Counted from the first letter of the stretch, positions 6,536-14,698 are shown. The stretch is DNA of 20,049 nucleotides from Heyndrickxia sporothermodurans (GCF_016785185.1 NZ_JAEKDY010000062.1), one strand, 5' to 3'. The notes: a model not told the origin generated them from the letters alone. Numbers and translations: made by a program.

Positions 6536-8581
6536 ATGTATTTAGATGAAAGGAGTAATTCTTTATTAAAAGAGGTTATTGGTAACCCCGAAATATCAAA
6601 TGCAAGACTTGAGGAAAAGTATCAATTATCTCGAAGGCAAATTAGTTATAGCTTTAAGAAAATCAATGACTGGTTACTGGAAAAAAATTTTCCGGCCATT
6701 AAACGAACAAATAGTGGGAAGTTTATTGTGAATCCGGTATTAATCGAATTGTTTACTGAAACGATTGAACCATCTAAACAAAAATATATTCCTTCGGAAA
6801 AAGAAAGAGCAGTTCTAATTCTATTAATGATTTTAAGCAGTAATGAGGAATTATCATTAATACATTTTACCTCCGTAATGGAAGTGAGCAAAAACACCAT
6901 ACTGCGGGATCTGAAATCGGCTCAAAATATAGTCGCTAAATATGATTTAACAATTGTTTATTCGAGAGTAAAAGGCTATGATCTTTCGGGAACTGAATGG
7001 AACAAAAGAAAACTTTTAGTAGATGTTTTACAATCCGTATTTAGTATTTATAATGGTGAATCCTATATTGAACAAATAATTGAAATACAAGGGAAAGAGA
7101 TTCAAAGGCTGAAAGCACAAATGGAAGAGGTTGAAACGAGACTTCATTTGAAATTTAGTGATGAAAGAATGAAACTTCTCCCTTATGTTATTGCTATTAT
7201 TTCAAAAAGAATAAATAGAGGTAAGCTCGTATCTAATCCTTACCATATTGATTATGAAGAGTTATCTGATACAAAGGAATTTGAAGCGGCTGAAATCCTC
7301 ATTCAGGATGGGAAAGATATTCCAAAGGCTGAACGTTTATTTCTAACGTTGCAGTTGCTAACATCAAATGTATTATCGTCACAATTTTTAACAAAAAATG
7401 AATTGCCACAATTCATCCAAGCATTGAGAGATAGTTTAGATCTTTTTGAGAAAAAAGCAGTTATCGTTTTAAAAGATAAAGATGCATTACTGGAAAGATT
7501 AGTTTTGCACATGAAACCGGCATATTATCGAATTAAATATCATTTAACGACCAATTATTCGATGATTGAGAAATTTAGTGAAGAATTTGATGCAATCCAT
7601 TATATTGTCAAAGATTCAATTAAACCGCTGGAAGAATATATAGGATGTAGTATTCCTGAAAGTGAAGTTATGTTTATTACAATCTTCCTCGGTGGACATT
7701 TAATCAATAGTGGTGAAACAATTCAAATAAAGAAAAAGGCTGTCGTTGTTTGTCCAAATGGAGTATCTATATCAAAGTTGATGGAAAATACATTAAGAGG
7801 ATTGTTTCCTGAAATTTATTTCTATAATGCACTATCTGTTCGTGAATTTGAAAATTTCAATAGAGAAATTGATATTGTCTTTTCTCCAGTACCTTTGCAA
7901 ACAGACAAACAGCTTTTTATTGTTGAACGATTTATTACTGATTTTGAAAAAGTTCAGCTTCGCCAACGTGTAATGAAAACGATTTTTGGATTAAATTCAT
8001 CCGTTATTAATGTGAATCAAATTGTGGATATTATTGGAAAGTATGCAAAAATTGAAGAAAAACAGGGATTAATTAATGCATTACAGGATTATTTTTCGAT
8101 TCAAGAATCTGATCCAACTAAACAAAAGCAAGGATGTTATTTGTCTGATTTAATTACACCAGAAACGATGGTTATACGAGACCATGTGGATAGTTGGCAT
8201 GACGCGATAAAAATCGCTTCGGAGCCACTTTTGAATAAAGGGGTTATTACAAAGCAATATGTGGATACCATGCTTGAGCAATATCCGACGATGTCTCCAT
8301 ATATTTTGCTTAGAATGAATATAGCGATCCCACATGCAAGTCCGGAAGATGGTGTTCGTTCAATAGGGATGAGTTTATTAAAAATAAATAATGGATTAGA
8401 TGTAGGAGGCAATCAAAAAATTCATCTTGTAGTTGTTATTGCAGCAGTTGATAAAAATCAGCATTTTCAAGCATTAATGCAATTGATGAAGCTAGCTAGT
8501 ACATCTGCAGATATCAAAAAAATGATACAAATGGATGCCCTAGATCAACTATATGAACTCATTCAAACCTATTCAAAATAA
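6536..8581 (+). CDS. PRD-containing PTS transcriptional regulator (BglG/MtlR type activator)
   Basis: A 681-residue multi-domain activator controlled by PTS phosphorylation. Order: N-terminal helix-turn-helix region (about 1-80, including LEEKYQLSRRQISYSFKKIN) and a second HTH (about 85-165, VSKNTILRDLKSAQ); PRD1 (about 190-290); PRD2 (about 300-395, with IHYIVKDSIKPLEEYIG and a GGHL histidine); a GatB-like EIIB domain with Cys406 in VVCPNGVS; and an EIIA domain (about 530-680) with His600 in IPHASPED. Phosphorylation of PRD and EIIA/EIIB residues by HPr and EIIB couples its activity to sugar supply. The ATG at 6536 has AGGGGGAA at about 6522. It stands immediately before the EIIA gene (29 bases) in the same direction, so it is the likely activator of the locus. 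The DNA-binding domains at the N-terminus argue for a DNA-binding activator rather than an RNA antiterminator. Confidence 0.92.
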   Translation: MYLDERSNSLLKEVIGNPEISNARLEEKYQLSRRQISYSFKKINDWLLEKNFPAIKRTNSGKFIVNPVLIELFTETIEPSKQKYIPSEKERAVLILLMILSSNEELSLIHFTSVMEVSKNTILRDLKSAQNIVAKYDLTIVYSRVKGYDLSGTEWNKRKLLVDVLQSVFSIYNGESYIEQIIEIQGKEIQRLKAQMEEVETRLHLKFSDERMKLLPYVIAIISKRINRGKLVSNPYHIDYEELSDTKEFEAAEILIQDGKDIPKAERLFLTLQLLTSNVLSSQFLTKNELPQFIQALRDSLDLFEKKAVIVLKDKDALLERLVLHMKPAYYRIKYHLTTNYSMIEKFSEEFDAIHYIVKDSIKPLEEYIGCSIPESEVMFITIFLGGHLINSGETIQIKKKAVVVCPNGVSISKLMENTLRGLFPEIYFYNALSVREFENFNREIDIVFSPVPLQTDKQLFIVERFITDFEKVQLRQRVMKTIFGLNSSVINVNQIVDIIGKYAKIEEKQGLINALQDYFSIQESDPTKQKQGCYLSDLITPETMVIRDHVDSWHDAIKIASEPLLNKGVITKQYVDTMLEQYPTMSPYILLRMNIAIPHASPEDGVRSIGMSLLKINNGLDVGGNQKIHLVVVIAAVDKNQHFQALMQLMKLASTSADIKKMIQMDALDQLYELIQTYSK

Positions 8582-8610
8582 GCATGCAACATCAAGGAGG
8601 GGAAACGAAG

Positions 8611-9081
8611 ATGACTTTAGGGCAATTCTTAAAAGATGATTTAATAAAAGTCAATTTAGAGTGTGAGAACAGGGAACAATTATTTGAAATACTGGCAAAA
8701 GAAGCATTGAAACAGGGGTATGTTACAGATCAATTTCTAACAAAAGTAATTGAAAGAGAATCCGTCTTCCCGACGGGATTATGTATGAATAATTATAATG
8801 TGGCCATTCCCCATACAGATCCTGAATTCGTTAAGGAACAATTTATTGCTGTGGCAACATTAAAAAAACCTGTGTCGTTTCAGCTTATGGATGACAAAAC
8901 CAAAGAATCAGACGTTAACGTAGTATTAATGCTAGGCTTGAATGAACCGCATAGTCAATTAACAGTTTTACAACAAATCATGCAGATCATTCAAGACGGT
9001 AGCAAAATCGAGCAAATGTTATTAGCAAACAATATTGAAGATATTTATACGGTATTTAACCAAATGGAAGAAAACAATTAG
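8611..9081 (+). CDS. PTS EIIA component, galactitol/fructose type
   Basis: A soluble 156-residue EIIA domain (PTS_EIIA_2 fold) that takes phosphate from HPr and passes it to EIIB. The phosphorylated residue is His68 in NVAIPHTDPEFV, the hallmark of the GatA/FruA-type family. The open frame reaches back to 8584, but AAGGAGG at 8594-8600 lies ten bases before the ATG at 8611, which also gives the normal family length. It is the first transporter gene after the regulator and is followed 12 bases later by the first EIIB gene. Together with EIIB and EIIC it forms a complete three-gene Gat-type permease. Confidence 0.92.
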   Translation: MTLGQFLKDDLIKVNLECENREQLFEILAKEALKQGYVTDQFLTKVIERESVFPTGLCMNNYNVAIPHTDPEFVKEQFIAVATLKKPVSFQLMDDKTKESDVNVVLMLGLNEPHSQLTVLQQIMQIIQDGSKIEQMLLANNIEDIYTVFNQMEENN

Positions 9082-9093
9082 GAGGAAATAATA

Positions 9094-9372
9094 ATGAAAA
9101 AAACAGTACTTGTCGCTTGTGGAGCAGGAATCGCAACATCAACAGTGGTTTGTGAAAGAGTAGAAAATTTATTAAAAGATAATGGTATTAATGCCGAGGT
9201 TGTACAATGTAAAATTGCAGAGGTAGCTTCACGCCAAGATGGGGCTGATTTAATCGTATCAACAACAATCTTACCAACTACGTATAATATTCCTGCATTA
9301 ACGGCAACAGCTTATATAACAGGAATAGGTATGGAAGCATTAGATCAAAAAATTATTGATCATTTAAAATAA
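9094..9372 (+). CDS. PTS EIIB component, galactitol type (copy 1)
   Basis: A 92-residue EIIB domain of the galactitol (GatB) family, which receives phosphate from EIIA on a cysteine and transfers it to the incoming polyol. The active Cys is Cys9 in VACGAGIATST, the family P-loop. The protein ends in a helix after ITGIGMEALDQ. GGAGG lies seven bases before the ATG. The gene follows EIIA by 12 bases. A second gene for a protein about 93% identical lies 105 bases downstream. Differences are confined to the extreme N-terminus and five later positions, so both copies should fold and work the same way. Confidence 0.94.
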   Translation: MKKTVLVACGAGIATSTVVCERVENLLKDNGINAEVVQCKIAEVASRQDGADLIVSTTILPTTYNIPALTATAYITGIGMEALDQKIIDHLK

Positions 9373-9394
9373 TAATCAATATTCTTCAGCGAAA

Positions 9395-9435
9395 TGATTT
9401 ACTTTAAAAACCAAGTAATTTAATTGATTTACTTT
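9395..9435 (+). repeat. Direct repeat pair between the two EIIB genes
   Basis: TGATTTACTTT occurs at 9395-9405 and again at 9425-9435, start to start 30 bases. It lies in the AT-rich spacer between the EIIB copies. No terminator or promoter is obvious there. It could be a leftover of the duplication or a regulatory repeat. Confidence 0.5.
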
Positions 9436-9477
9436 CATTTAAGAACAAATTAAAAAATAACAATTGGAGTGAATGTC

Positions 9478-9759
9478 ATGAAAAAATATACAATATTAGT
9501 CGCTTGTGGGGCAGGAATCGCAACATCAACAGTGGTCTGTGAAAGAGTAGAAAACTTATTAAAAAATAACGGGGTGAATGCTGAGGTTGTACAATGTAAA
9601 ATCGCAGAAGTTGCTTCTCGTAAAGAAGGCGCGGATTTAATCGTATCTACTACGATTCTACCAACAACTTACAATATTCCAGCACTTACAGCAACAGCCT
9701 ATATCACGGGAATCGGAATGGAAGCGTTAGATCAAAAAATTCTCGACCATTTAAAGTGA
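9478..9759 (+). CDS. PTS EIIB component, galactitol type (copy 2, tandem duplicate)
   Basis: A 93-residue paralogue of the preceding EIIB gene. It keeps the phosphorylated Cys10 in VACGAGIATST and the whole LPTTYNIPALTATAYITG region unchanged. Between the two proteins I see D/N, I/V, Q/K, D/E and I/L changes plus TV versus YTI at the start. A GTG at 9469 is in frame, but TTGGAG at 9464-9469 overlaps it and is well spaced for the ATG at 9478, which gives the same N-terminus as copy 1. The EIIC gene begins 50 bases later. Having two EIIB genes for one EIIA and one EIIC is unusual. Copy 2 could serve dosage, or phosphorylate the regulator rather than the sugar; I cannot tell which. Confidence 0.92.
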   Translation: MKKYTILVACGAGIATSTVVCERVENLLKNNGVNAEVVQCKIAEVASRKEGADLIVSTTILPTTYNIPALTATAYITGIGMEALDQKILDHLK

Positions 9760-9809
9760 AACACTGTTAGCAAAAATGAATTTTGTAGTTTACGAGATGG
9801 GGGTTAAGC

Positions 9810-11081
9810 ATGGACAAACTATTATCCGGTGTACAGTACGTTTTAAATTTAGGACCTACTGTCATCTTACCAATTGCCATTTTAATTTTAGGATTAATTT
9901 TTAGAGTAGGGTTTAGTAAAGCGTTTAAATCAGGAATTACCATTGGTATCGGGTTTGTTGGGATTAATTTAGTTATTGGTGTATTAACCGATAACTTAGG
10001 TCCAGCAGCACAAAAAATGGTTGAAAGATTCGGCTTGAATTTAACGATTATCGATACAGGTTGGCCATCTGCGGCTGCACTTTCTTGGGCTTCACCAGTT
10101 GCGGCGATCCTTATCCCAGTTTGTTTAATTGTAAATATTATTTTAATTCTATTGAAAGTGACAAAAACACTTGATATTGATATTTGGAACTATTGGCACT
10201 TTATTGCAGCTGGTGCAACAGGCTATATCATCACAGGAAGCTGGTGGTTTGCTATCCTTTGCGCAGTTATTTATGAAATCGCTGTCTTATTTGTTGCTGA
10301 CAAAACAGCTCCAATGGTCCAAAAGTTCTATGGGCTTGAAGGTATTTCCATGCCAACAGGTTCTACTGCAGCTTTTGCTCCAATCGGAATTTTAATTGGT
10401 TGGTTAGTATCGAAAATCCCTGGTATCAAAAAATTAAATGCAAATCCAGAAAGTATTCAAAAACGTTTTGGTATTTTTGGAGAACCAATGATGATGGGAT
10501 TGATTTTGGGGATTATTATTGGTCTTCTAGCAGGTTATGACATTGGCGGTATATTAAAAATTGGAATTTCGATGGCGGCAGTTATGCTACTAATGCCACG
10601 CATGGTAAAAATCCTAATGGAGGGTCTAATTCCAATTTCAGAAGCAGCACGTACATTTTTACAAAAACGTTACGGTGATCGTAAATTATATATCGGTCTG
10701 GATGCAGCACTTTCAGTAGGACATCCGGCAGTTATGTCAACAGCATTAATTCTCGTTCCTATTACATTATTCTTAGCCGTAATTTTACCAGGTAATAAAA
10801 CCTTGCCATTTGGTGATCTAGCAACAATTCCTTTCTATATCGCTTTCGTTGTTGGATCACGCAGAGGAAATATCATTCATTCACTGATAGCAGGTACCGT
10901 CATGGTAGCATTAGCACTTTACATGGCTACTAATTTCGCCGGAGTACACACAGCAATGATGGAAGGTGCTCAATTTAAAATGCCAGAAGGTGCAACGAAG
11001 ATTACAAGCTTAGATTTAGGTGGTAACTTGTTTAACTGGTTAATTTTGAAATTTTCACAAGCTTGGCACGCAATATTCTAA
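9810..11081 (+). CDS. PTS EIIC component, galactitol type (membrane channel)
   Basis: A 423-residue membrane permease of the galactitol (GatC) PTS family, the translocation unit that binds the polyol and works with EIIB. It starts without a signal peptide and contains about ten or more hydrophobic segments. Family-like blocks are LGPTVILPIAILILGLIFR near the start, an IIDTGWPSAAALSWASP segment at about residues 76-92, and GSTAAFAPIGILIGWLV mid-protein. The ATG at 9810 follows GGGGGT at about 9799. It lies 50 bases after the second EIIB gene. Relatives transport galactitol, D-arabitol or xylitol. The family does not fix the substrate; the downstream enzymes favour a pentitol. Confidence 0.92.
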   Translation: MDKLLSGVQYVLNLGPTVILPIAILILGLIFRVGFSKAFKSGITIGIGFVGINLVIGVLTDNLGPAAQKMVERFGLNLTIIDTGWPSAAALSWASPVAAILIPVCLIVNIILILLKVTKTLDIDIWNYWHFIAAGATGYIITGSWWFAILCAVIYEIAVLFVADKTAPMVQKFYGLEGISMPTGSTAAFAPIGILIGWLVSKIPGIKKLNANPESIQKRFGIFGEPMMMGLILGIIIGLLAGYDIGGILKIGISMAAVMLLMPRMVKILMEGLIPISEAARTFLQKRYGDRKLYIGLDAALSVGHPAVMSTALILVPITLFLAVILPGNKTLPFGDLATIPFYIAFVVGSRRGNIIHSLIAGTVMVALALYMATNFAGVHTAMMEGAQFKMPEGATKITSLDLGGNLFNWLILKFSQAWHAIF

Positions 11082-11137
11082 TGAGTTTAAGACTATAAGG
11101 AAATCGACCTTCACGCCGATATCTTCTCTTTTACAAG

Positions 11138-11154
11138 ATAGATCAGGGATCTAT
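11138..11154 (+). other. Short hairpin between EIIC and the first dehydrogenase gene
   Basis: ATAGATC (11138-11144) and GATCTAT (11148-11154) pair perfectly around a 3-base loop, with no T run after it. It is more likely an mRNA-processing or stability element than a terminator, since the dehydrogenase genes continue on the same strand. Confidence 0.35.
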
Positions 11155-11186
11155 TAAACTAGTAATCTCTAAAAAGGAGGCACATC

Positions 11187-12239
11187 ATGAAAGCTGCAGT
11201 TTTGCACTCAGAAAATGAAATTATTTATCAAGATATTGAAATTAGTGAATGTCAGCCAAATGAGGTGAAGGTGAAAGTCATGGCTGCCGGAATATGCGGA
11301 TCAGATACACATAAAATGGTCAGCAAATGGAAATATCCGCTTCCTGCCATTATGGGTCATGAATTCGCAGGTTATGTTGTTGAAAAAGGAAAAGATGTCA
11401 CGAATGTGGAGATTGGAGATCGTGTTGCAGCGATTCCTTTTATTCCTTGTAATGAATGTGAATATTGTCTGCGAGGTCAATTTTCTTTATGTGAAAATCA
11501 TGGGATGATTGGATCAAAGTCATTTGGTGCTTTTGCTGAATTTGTGAACATTCCAGCAAAAAATGTATTACCAATTGGTGAAATGAGCTTTGAAGATGCA
11601 GCGATGATTGAACCTTCAGCAGTTTCTTTACATGGGGTTTTAAATATTCATCCTCAGCTTGGAGATGTAGTCGCCGTATTTGGTGTGGGAACAATCGGGA
11701 TTCTTGCCATTCAATGGCTTCGTGTAGCAGGAGTGAAAGAAATCATTGCAATCGATATATCCGATAAAAAACTGCAGGATGCAATGGATTTGGGCTGTGA
11801 AAAGTCTATCAATCCATTAAAAGAAGATTTGATCAAAAAAATTTATGAATATACAAATGGATTAGGAGTAGATATCGCTTTTGAATGTGCGGGGTCAAAA
11901 ATAACCCAAGAACAATGCTTACTAATTACTCGCAAACAAGGGAAAGTAGGTTACCTGGGAATTGCTTATTCTGATGTCACCCTTTCTGAAAAAGCTTTCG
12001 AAAATATTTTTAGAAGAGAATTAACGTTAAAAGGATTTTGGAATTCCTATTCTGCACCATTCCCAGGAAAAGAATGGATGAATACGATCGAGTTTGTTCA
12101 ACAAGGAAAAATCAAATTAAAAGAATTAGTTTCTCATCGCTATAAATTAGAAGATACCCAAAAAGCATTTAACATGATGATTAATCGTGAAGAAGAATAC
12201 AACAAAGTAATGATTATCCCTAATGAGGAGTTAGAATAA
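11187..12239 (+). CDS. Zinc-dependent polyol-phosphate dehydrogenase, GatD-like
   Basis: A 350-residue medium-chain dehydrogenase. Catalytic zinc ligands are Cys37 (GICGSD), His58 and Glu59 (GHE). The structural zinc site is Cys88, Cys91, Cys94 and Cys102. The NAD-binding Rossmann fold shows GVGTIG at about residues 167-172, followed by AIDIS. Near the C-terminus the stretch LKGFWNSYSAPFPGKEW closely recalls GatD (galactitol-1-phosphate 5-dehydrogenase), where the equivalent is a SWMNYSSPWPG segment. It would oxidise the polyol phosphate made by the upstream PTS: galactitol-1-P to tagatose-6-P, or a pentitol phosphate to a ketopentose phosphate. AAGGAGG precedes the ATG by about seven bases. 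The next dehydrogenase starts one base after its stop. Enzyme class is firm; the substrate is inferred. Confidence 0.9.
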   Translation: MKAAVLHSENEIIYQDIEISECQPNEVKVKVMAAGICGSDTHKMVSKWKYPLPAIMGHEFAGYVVEKGKDVTNVEIGDRVAAIPFIPCNECEYCLRGQFSLCENHGMIGSKSFGAFAEFVNIPAKNVLPIGEMSFEDAAMIEPSAVSLHGVLNIHPQLGDVVAVFGVGTIGILAIQWLRVAGVKEIIAIDISDKKLQDAMDLGCEKSINPLKEDLIKKIYEYTNGLGVDIAFECAGSKITQEQCLLITRKQGKVGYLGIAYSDVTLSEKAFENIFRRELTLKGFWNSYSAPFPGKEWMNTIEFVQQGKIKLKELVSHRYKLEDTQKAFNMMINREEEYNKVMIIPNEELE

Positions 12240-12240
12240 A

Positions 12241-13272
12241 ATGAAATCAGTAATGAAACTGGATCAAGGATATGACCAAATGTCCTTAGAACATATAGAT
12301 GAACCACAAGCATATGATGATAAAGTGAAAATAAAAGTAGCATATACAGGGATTTGTGGCTCAGATATTCATACATTTAAAGGGGAATATAAAAATCCAA
12401 CAACACCGGTTACACTCGGACACGAATTTTCCGGCGTAGTTGTTGAAATTGGTAAAGATGTCAAACATATAAAAGTTGGTGACAGGGTAACAAGTGAAAC
12501 AACCTTTACAACTTGTGGGGAATGCGAATATTGTTTATCAAAAGATTATAATCTTTGCTCAAACCGAAAAGGGATTGGTACACAGGTTAATGGAAGTATG
12601 TCTGAATACGTCGTTTCTCGTGAAGAAAGTGTACATGTTTTATCTGATAAAATCAGCTTGTTATCTGCGGCTTTAACGGAGCCATTAGCATGCTGTGTCC
12701 ATGCTGCATTAGAAAAAACCACTGTTACGAAAGACGACAAAGTACTAATTTTTGGACCTGGACCAATCGGTTTGTTACTTCTTCAAGTGGTTAAAGCCCA
12801 AGGGGCATTTGCGATTATGTCTGGGATTACAAAAGATGCACAGCGCTTAGAATTAGCAAAATCCTTAGGTGCTGATGTTATTGTTGATTCCCTTCAAGAA
12901 AATTTAGAGGAAGTTGTGTTACAGCATACAAACGGGTATGGTGTAGATAAAGTGTTTGAATGCTCCGGTGCAGTACCTGCTTTAAATCAAGGACTTCCAT
13001 TAGTGAAGAAAAAAGGAACGTTTGTCCAAGTCGGTCTATTTGCAAATAAAACGAATCCGATAGATCAAGAATCTATTATTCAACGAGAGATTACGTATAT
13101 CGGTTCCCGTTCCCAAAAACCAAGCTCTTGGAAAATTGCATTAAAGCTTTTAGAAGAAAATAAAATTGCAACTGATAAAATGGTTACCAAAACCGTTTCA
13201 CTAGATGAGTGGCGACAAGGCTTTGAAGCAGCTATGTCTGGAGAAGAAATTAAAGTGATGATTCAGTCATAA
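12241..13272 (+). CDS. Zinc-dependent alcohol/polyol dehydrogenase, sorbitol-dehydrogenase-like
   Basis: A 343-residue medium-chain dehydrogenase related to sorbitol/L-iditol 2-dehydrogenases. Catalytic zinc ligands are Cys39 (GICGSDIH), His61 and Glu62 (LGHEF). The structural zinc site is Cys92, Cys95, Cys98 and Cys106. The Rossmann motif is GPGPIG in the middle of the protein. It is clearly diverged from the preceding enzyme, so this is not a recent duplication. The ATG lies one base after the previous stop, with GAGGAG inside the upstream coding end, indicating translational coupling. Two dehydrogenases in one polyol-PTS locus suggest two polyol phosphates or stereoisomers are oxidised, such as D-arabitol-1-P and xylitol-5-P. 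A terminator hairpin follows at 13308. Confidence 0.88.
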   Translation: MKSVMKLDQGYDQMSLEHIDEPQAYDDKVKIKVAYTGICGSDIHTFKGEYKNPTTPVTLGHEFSGVVVEIGKDVKHIKVGDRVTSETTFTTCGECEYCLSKDYNLCSNRKGIGTQVNGSMSEYVVSREESVHVLSDKISLLSAALTEPLACCVHAALEKTTVTKDDKVLIFGPGPIGLLLLQVVKAQGAFAIMSGITKDAQRLELAKSLGADVIVDSLQENLEEVVLQHTNGYGVDKVFECSGAVPALNQGLPLVKKKGTFVQVGLFANKTNPIDQESIIQREITYIGSRSQKPSSWKIALKLLEENKIATDKMVTKTVSLDEWRQGFEAAMSGEEIKVMIQS

Positions 13273-13307
13273 AGTAACAAACTAATTGTTTCATATAAAA
13301 GTAGTAT

Positions 13308-13340
13308 ACCCGCAAGTTATATTTGGCTTGCGGGTTTATT
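13308..13340 (+). terminator. Rho-independent terminator after the second dehydrogenase
   Basis: ACCCGCAAG (13308-13316) pairs perfectly with CTTGCGGGT (13327-13335), 9 bp with a 10-base loop, followed by TTTATT. It separates the PTS/dehydrogenase genes from the last two genes of the locus, which would need read-through or their own promoter. Confidence 0.8.
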
Positions 13341-13365
13341 CATCATTGATATAGGAGGTCTCCAT

Positions 13366-13743
13366 ATGTATCTTGATACTGCAAATATTAATGAAATTAC
13401 GGAAGCTTTTTCTCTTGGAATAATGAAAGGTGTGACAACAAACCCTTCGATTCTTTTAACAGAAGGAAAGCCAAGGAAATGGATAATTAAAGAAATTCTT
13501 GATAAAACTGATGGAACTGTGTTTGTTCAAACGGTCGGAGAAACATACGAGGAAATGTATAATGACTGCCAGGAAATTCGTACATATGATCAAACAAAAA
13601 TTGGAATAAAAATTCCCGCTACCTTTGAAGGATTAAAAGTAATCATGCAATTAAAAAATATGCTTAATAAACCTTTAACCGCTTCTAGTCTAGAAAAGTT
13701 TAATGAAGATGGGGAATTATTAAATGAAGGGACAAGAGGGTGA
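13366..13743 (+). pseudogene. Transaldolase / fructose-6-phosphate aldolase-like, large in-frame internal deletion
   Basis: The 125-codon frame begins exactly like the TalC/FSA family: YLDTAN (Asp4), GVTTNPSIL (Asn26), TVFVQTVGETYEEM, and the Schiff-base lysine Lys82 in IGIKIPATFEGLKVI. Family members are about 215-220 residues. Here, right after EGLKVI, the protein continues with MLNKPLTASSLEKFNEDGELL, which resembles the C-terminal end of the family (the PLTD...KFxxDW motif). About 90 residues, roughly strands 5-8 of the barrel with the Thr and Tyr of the active site, are missing while the frame is kept. It has a good AGGAGG at about 13352 and overlaps the next gene's ribosome-binding site. 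A complete barrel cannot form, so I expect no aldolase activity. An intact copy would feed pentose phosphates into fructose-6-P. Confidence 0.8.
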
Positions 13744-13747
13744 TCAA

Positions 13748-14425
13748 ATGAAACTAGTTGCAGCCTCTATTATGTGTGCCAATCAACTACAGTTAAAAAG
13801 CCAACTTGAAGAATTAGAACAGGCAAATGTCGATATGTTACATTGTGATGTGATGGACGGAGTGTTTGTGAATAATCTAGCCATGGGTCCATATGTTCTG
13901 GAAGAAATCAAACAAAAAACGAGAATCCCTCTTGATATTCATTTAGCGACCATCAATCCTAGTAAATACATTGATATGTTTGCTCCAATTCAACCAGAAT
14001 ATCTCTCCTTTCATGTCGAAGCAAGTGAGGATATTCATAGGGATTTAGCTAAACTGAAGGAGTATGGAATTAAACCATCATTAGCCCTAAGCCCACAAAG
14101 TCCGATTGAAATGATCACACCTTATTTAGAAGATGTATCAATGATTTTGATGATGACCGTTAACCCAGGATTCGCTGGACAACCGTTTAATTACCATGTG
14201 TTAAAAAAGATGGATGAATTAAATAAAATTCTGAACAAAATCAAGAACCGGCCACTAATTGAGGTAGATGGAAACATTAACAAAGAAACAATTCCACATC
14301 TGCTAAAAAGAGGAGCTAATGTATATGTTTTAGGGACATCTGCATTGTTCAACCACCAGACTGGAAGTTTTACTAATAAAGTTGATTCGATCAGAGCAAT
14401 ATTTAATAATACAAATGTTAATTAA
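13748..14425 (+). CDS. Ribulose-phosphate 3-epimerase family (Rpe/AlsE-like)
   Basis: A 225-residue TIM-barrel epimerase interconverting ribulose-5-P and xylulose-5-P, or, in the AlsE branch, allulose-6-P and fructose-6-P. Metal and catalytic residues are His32 and Asp34 (HCDVMDG), His65 (LDIHLA) and Asp174 (IEVDGN), with the flexible Met-rich loop MTVNPGFAGQPF. The A in PGFAGQ and the GTSALFN near the C-terminus are AlsE-like (Rpe usually has PGFGGQ), so ketopentose versus ketohexose specificity is open. The frame extends to 13724, but GAGGGTGA at 13736-13743 directly precedes the ATG at 13748 and gives the standard start. It overlaps the ribosome-binding region with the truncated transaldolase stop. 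In a pentitol locus it would link xylulose-5-P to ribulose-5-P. Confidence 0.9.
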   Translation: MKLVAASIMCANQLQLKSQLEELEQANVDMLHCDVMDGVFVNNLAMGPYVLEEIKQKTRIPLDIHLATINPSKYIDMFAPIQPEYLSFHVEASEDIHRDLAKLKEYGIKPSLALSPQSPIEMITPYLEDVSMILMMTVNPGFAGQPFNYHVLKKMDELNKILNKIKNRPLIEVDGNINKETIPHLLKRGANVYVLGTSALFNHQTGSFTNKVDSIRAIFNNTNVN

Positions 14426-14511
14426 CAGAATGTCAATGAAATGTAGTTACTTTAATGTAATGCATCGATAAAAGAATATTTCCATTGCTCCAAAAAAATT
14501 GCGAATACAAA

Positions 14512-14560
14512 AACGCGAATAACTCCATTTACATAAATGGGGGTAATTGCGTTTAATTCT
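14512..14560 (+). terminator. Long imperfect hairpin ending the polyol locus
   Basis: AACGC at 14512-14516 pairs with GCGTT at 14549-14553, and inner segments (including CATTT/AAATG) continue the stem with a few mismatches around a short loop. TTTAATTCTTCT follows. It is the likely terminator of the epimerase transcript. The rest of the 14426-14698 gap is AT-rich, with no gene. Confidence 0.6.
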
Positions 14561-14614
14561 TCTCTCCTGGGGAGATAGTGAAGAACAAAAATAACTAAGA
14601 AATATTTGAATTTT

Positions 14615-14623
14615 TGATATAAT
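14615..14623 (+). promoter_or_regulatory. Extended -10 promoter of the EamA transporter
   Basis: TGATATAAT at 14615-14623 is a perfect TATAAT preceded by the extended TGN element. No good -35 hexamer is seen 17 bases upstream, which an extended -10 can tolerate. It lies about 75 bases before the chosen start codon. Confidence 0.55.
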
Positions 14624-14698
14624 GATAGAAAATTATGATAATGTAAAAAAGTGTTTTACCGTTTATCACCACGAATAAAAGAGATTAGAGGAGAAAAC

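Noticed and set aside
10171..10395. 74-codon plus-strand frame inside the EIIC gene
   Set aside because: Overlaps strongly coding EIIC sequence in another frame and has no start signals.
12546..12740. Minus-strand frames inside dehydrogenase and other coding genes
   Set aside because: Shadow frames opposite well-supported zinc dehydrogenase coding sequence; no ribosome-binding sites or homology.
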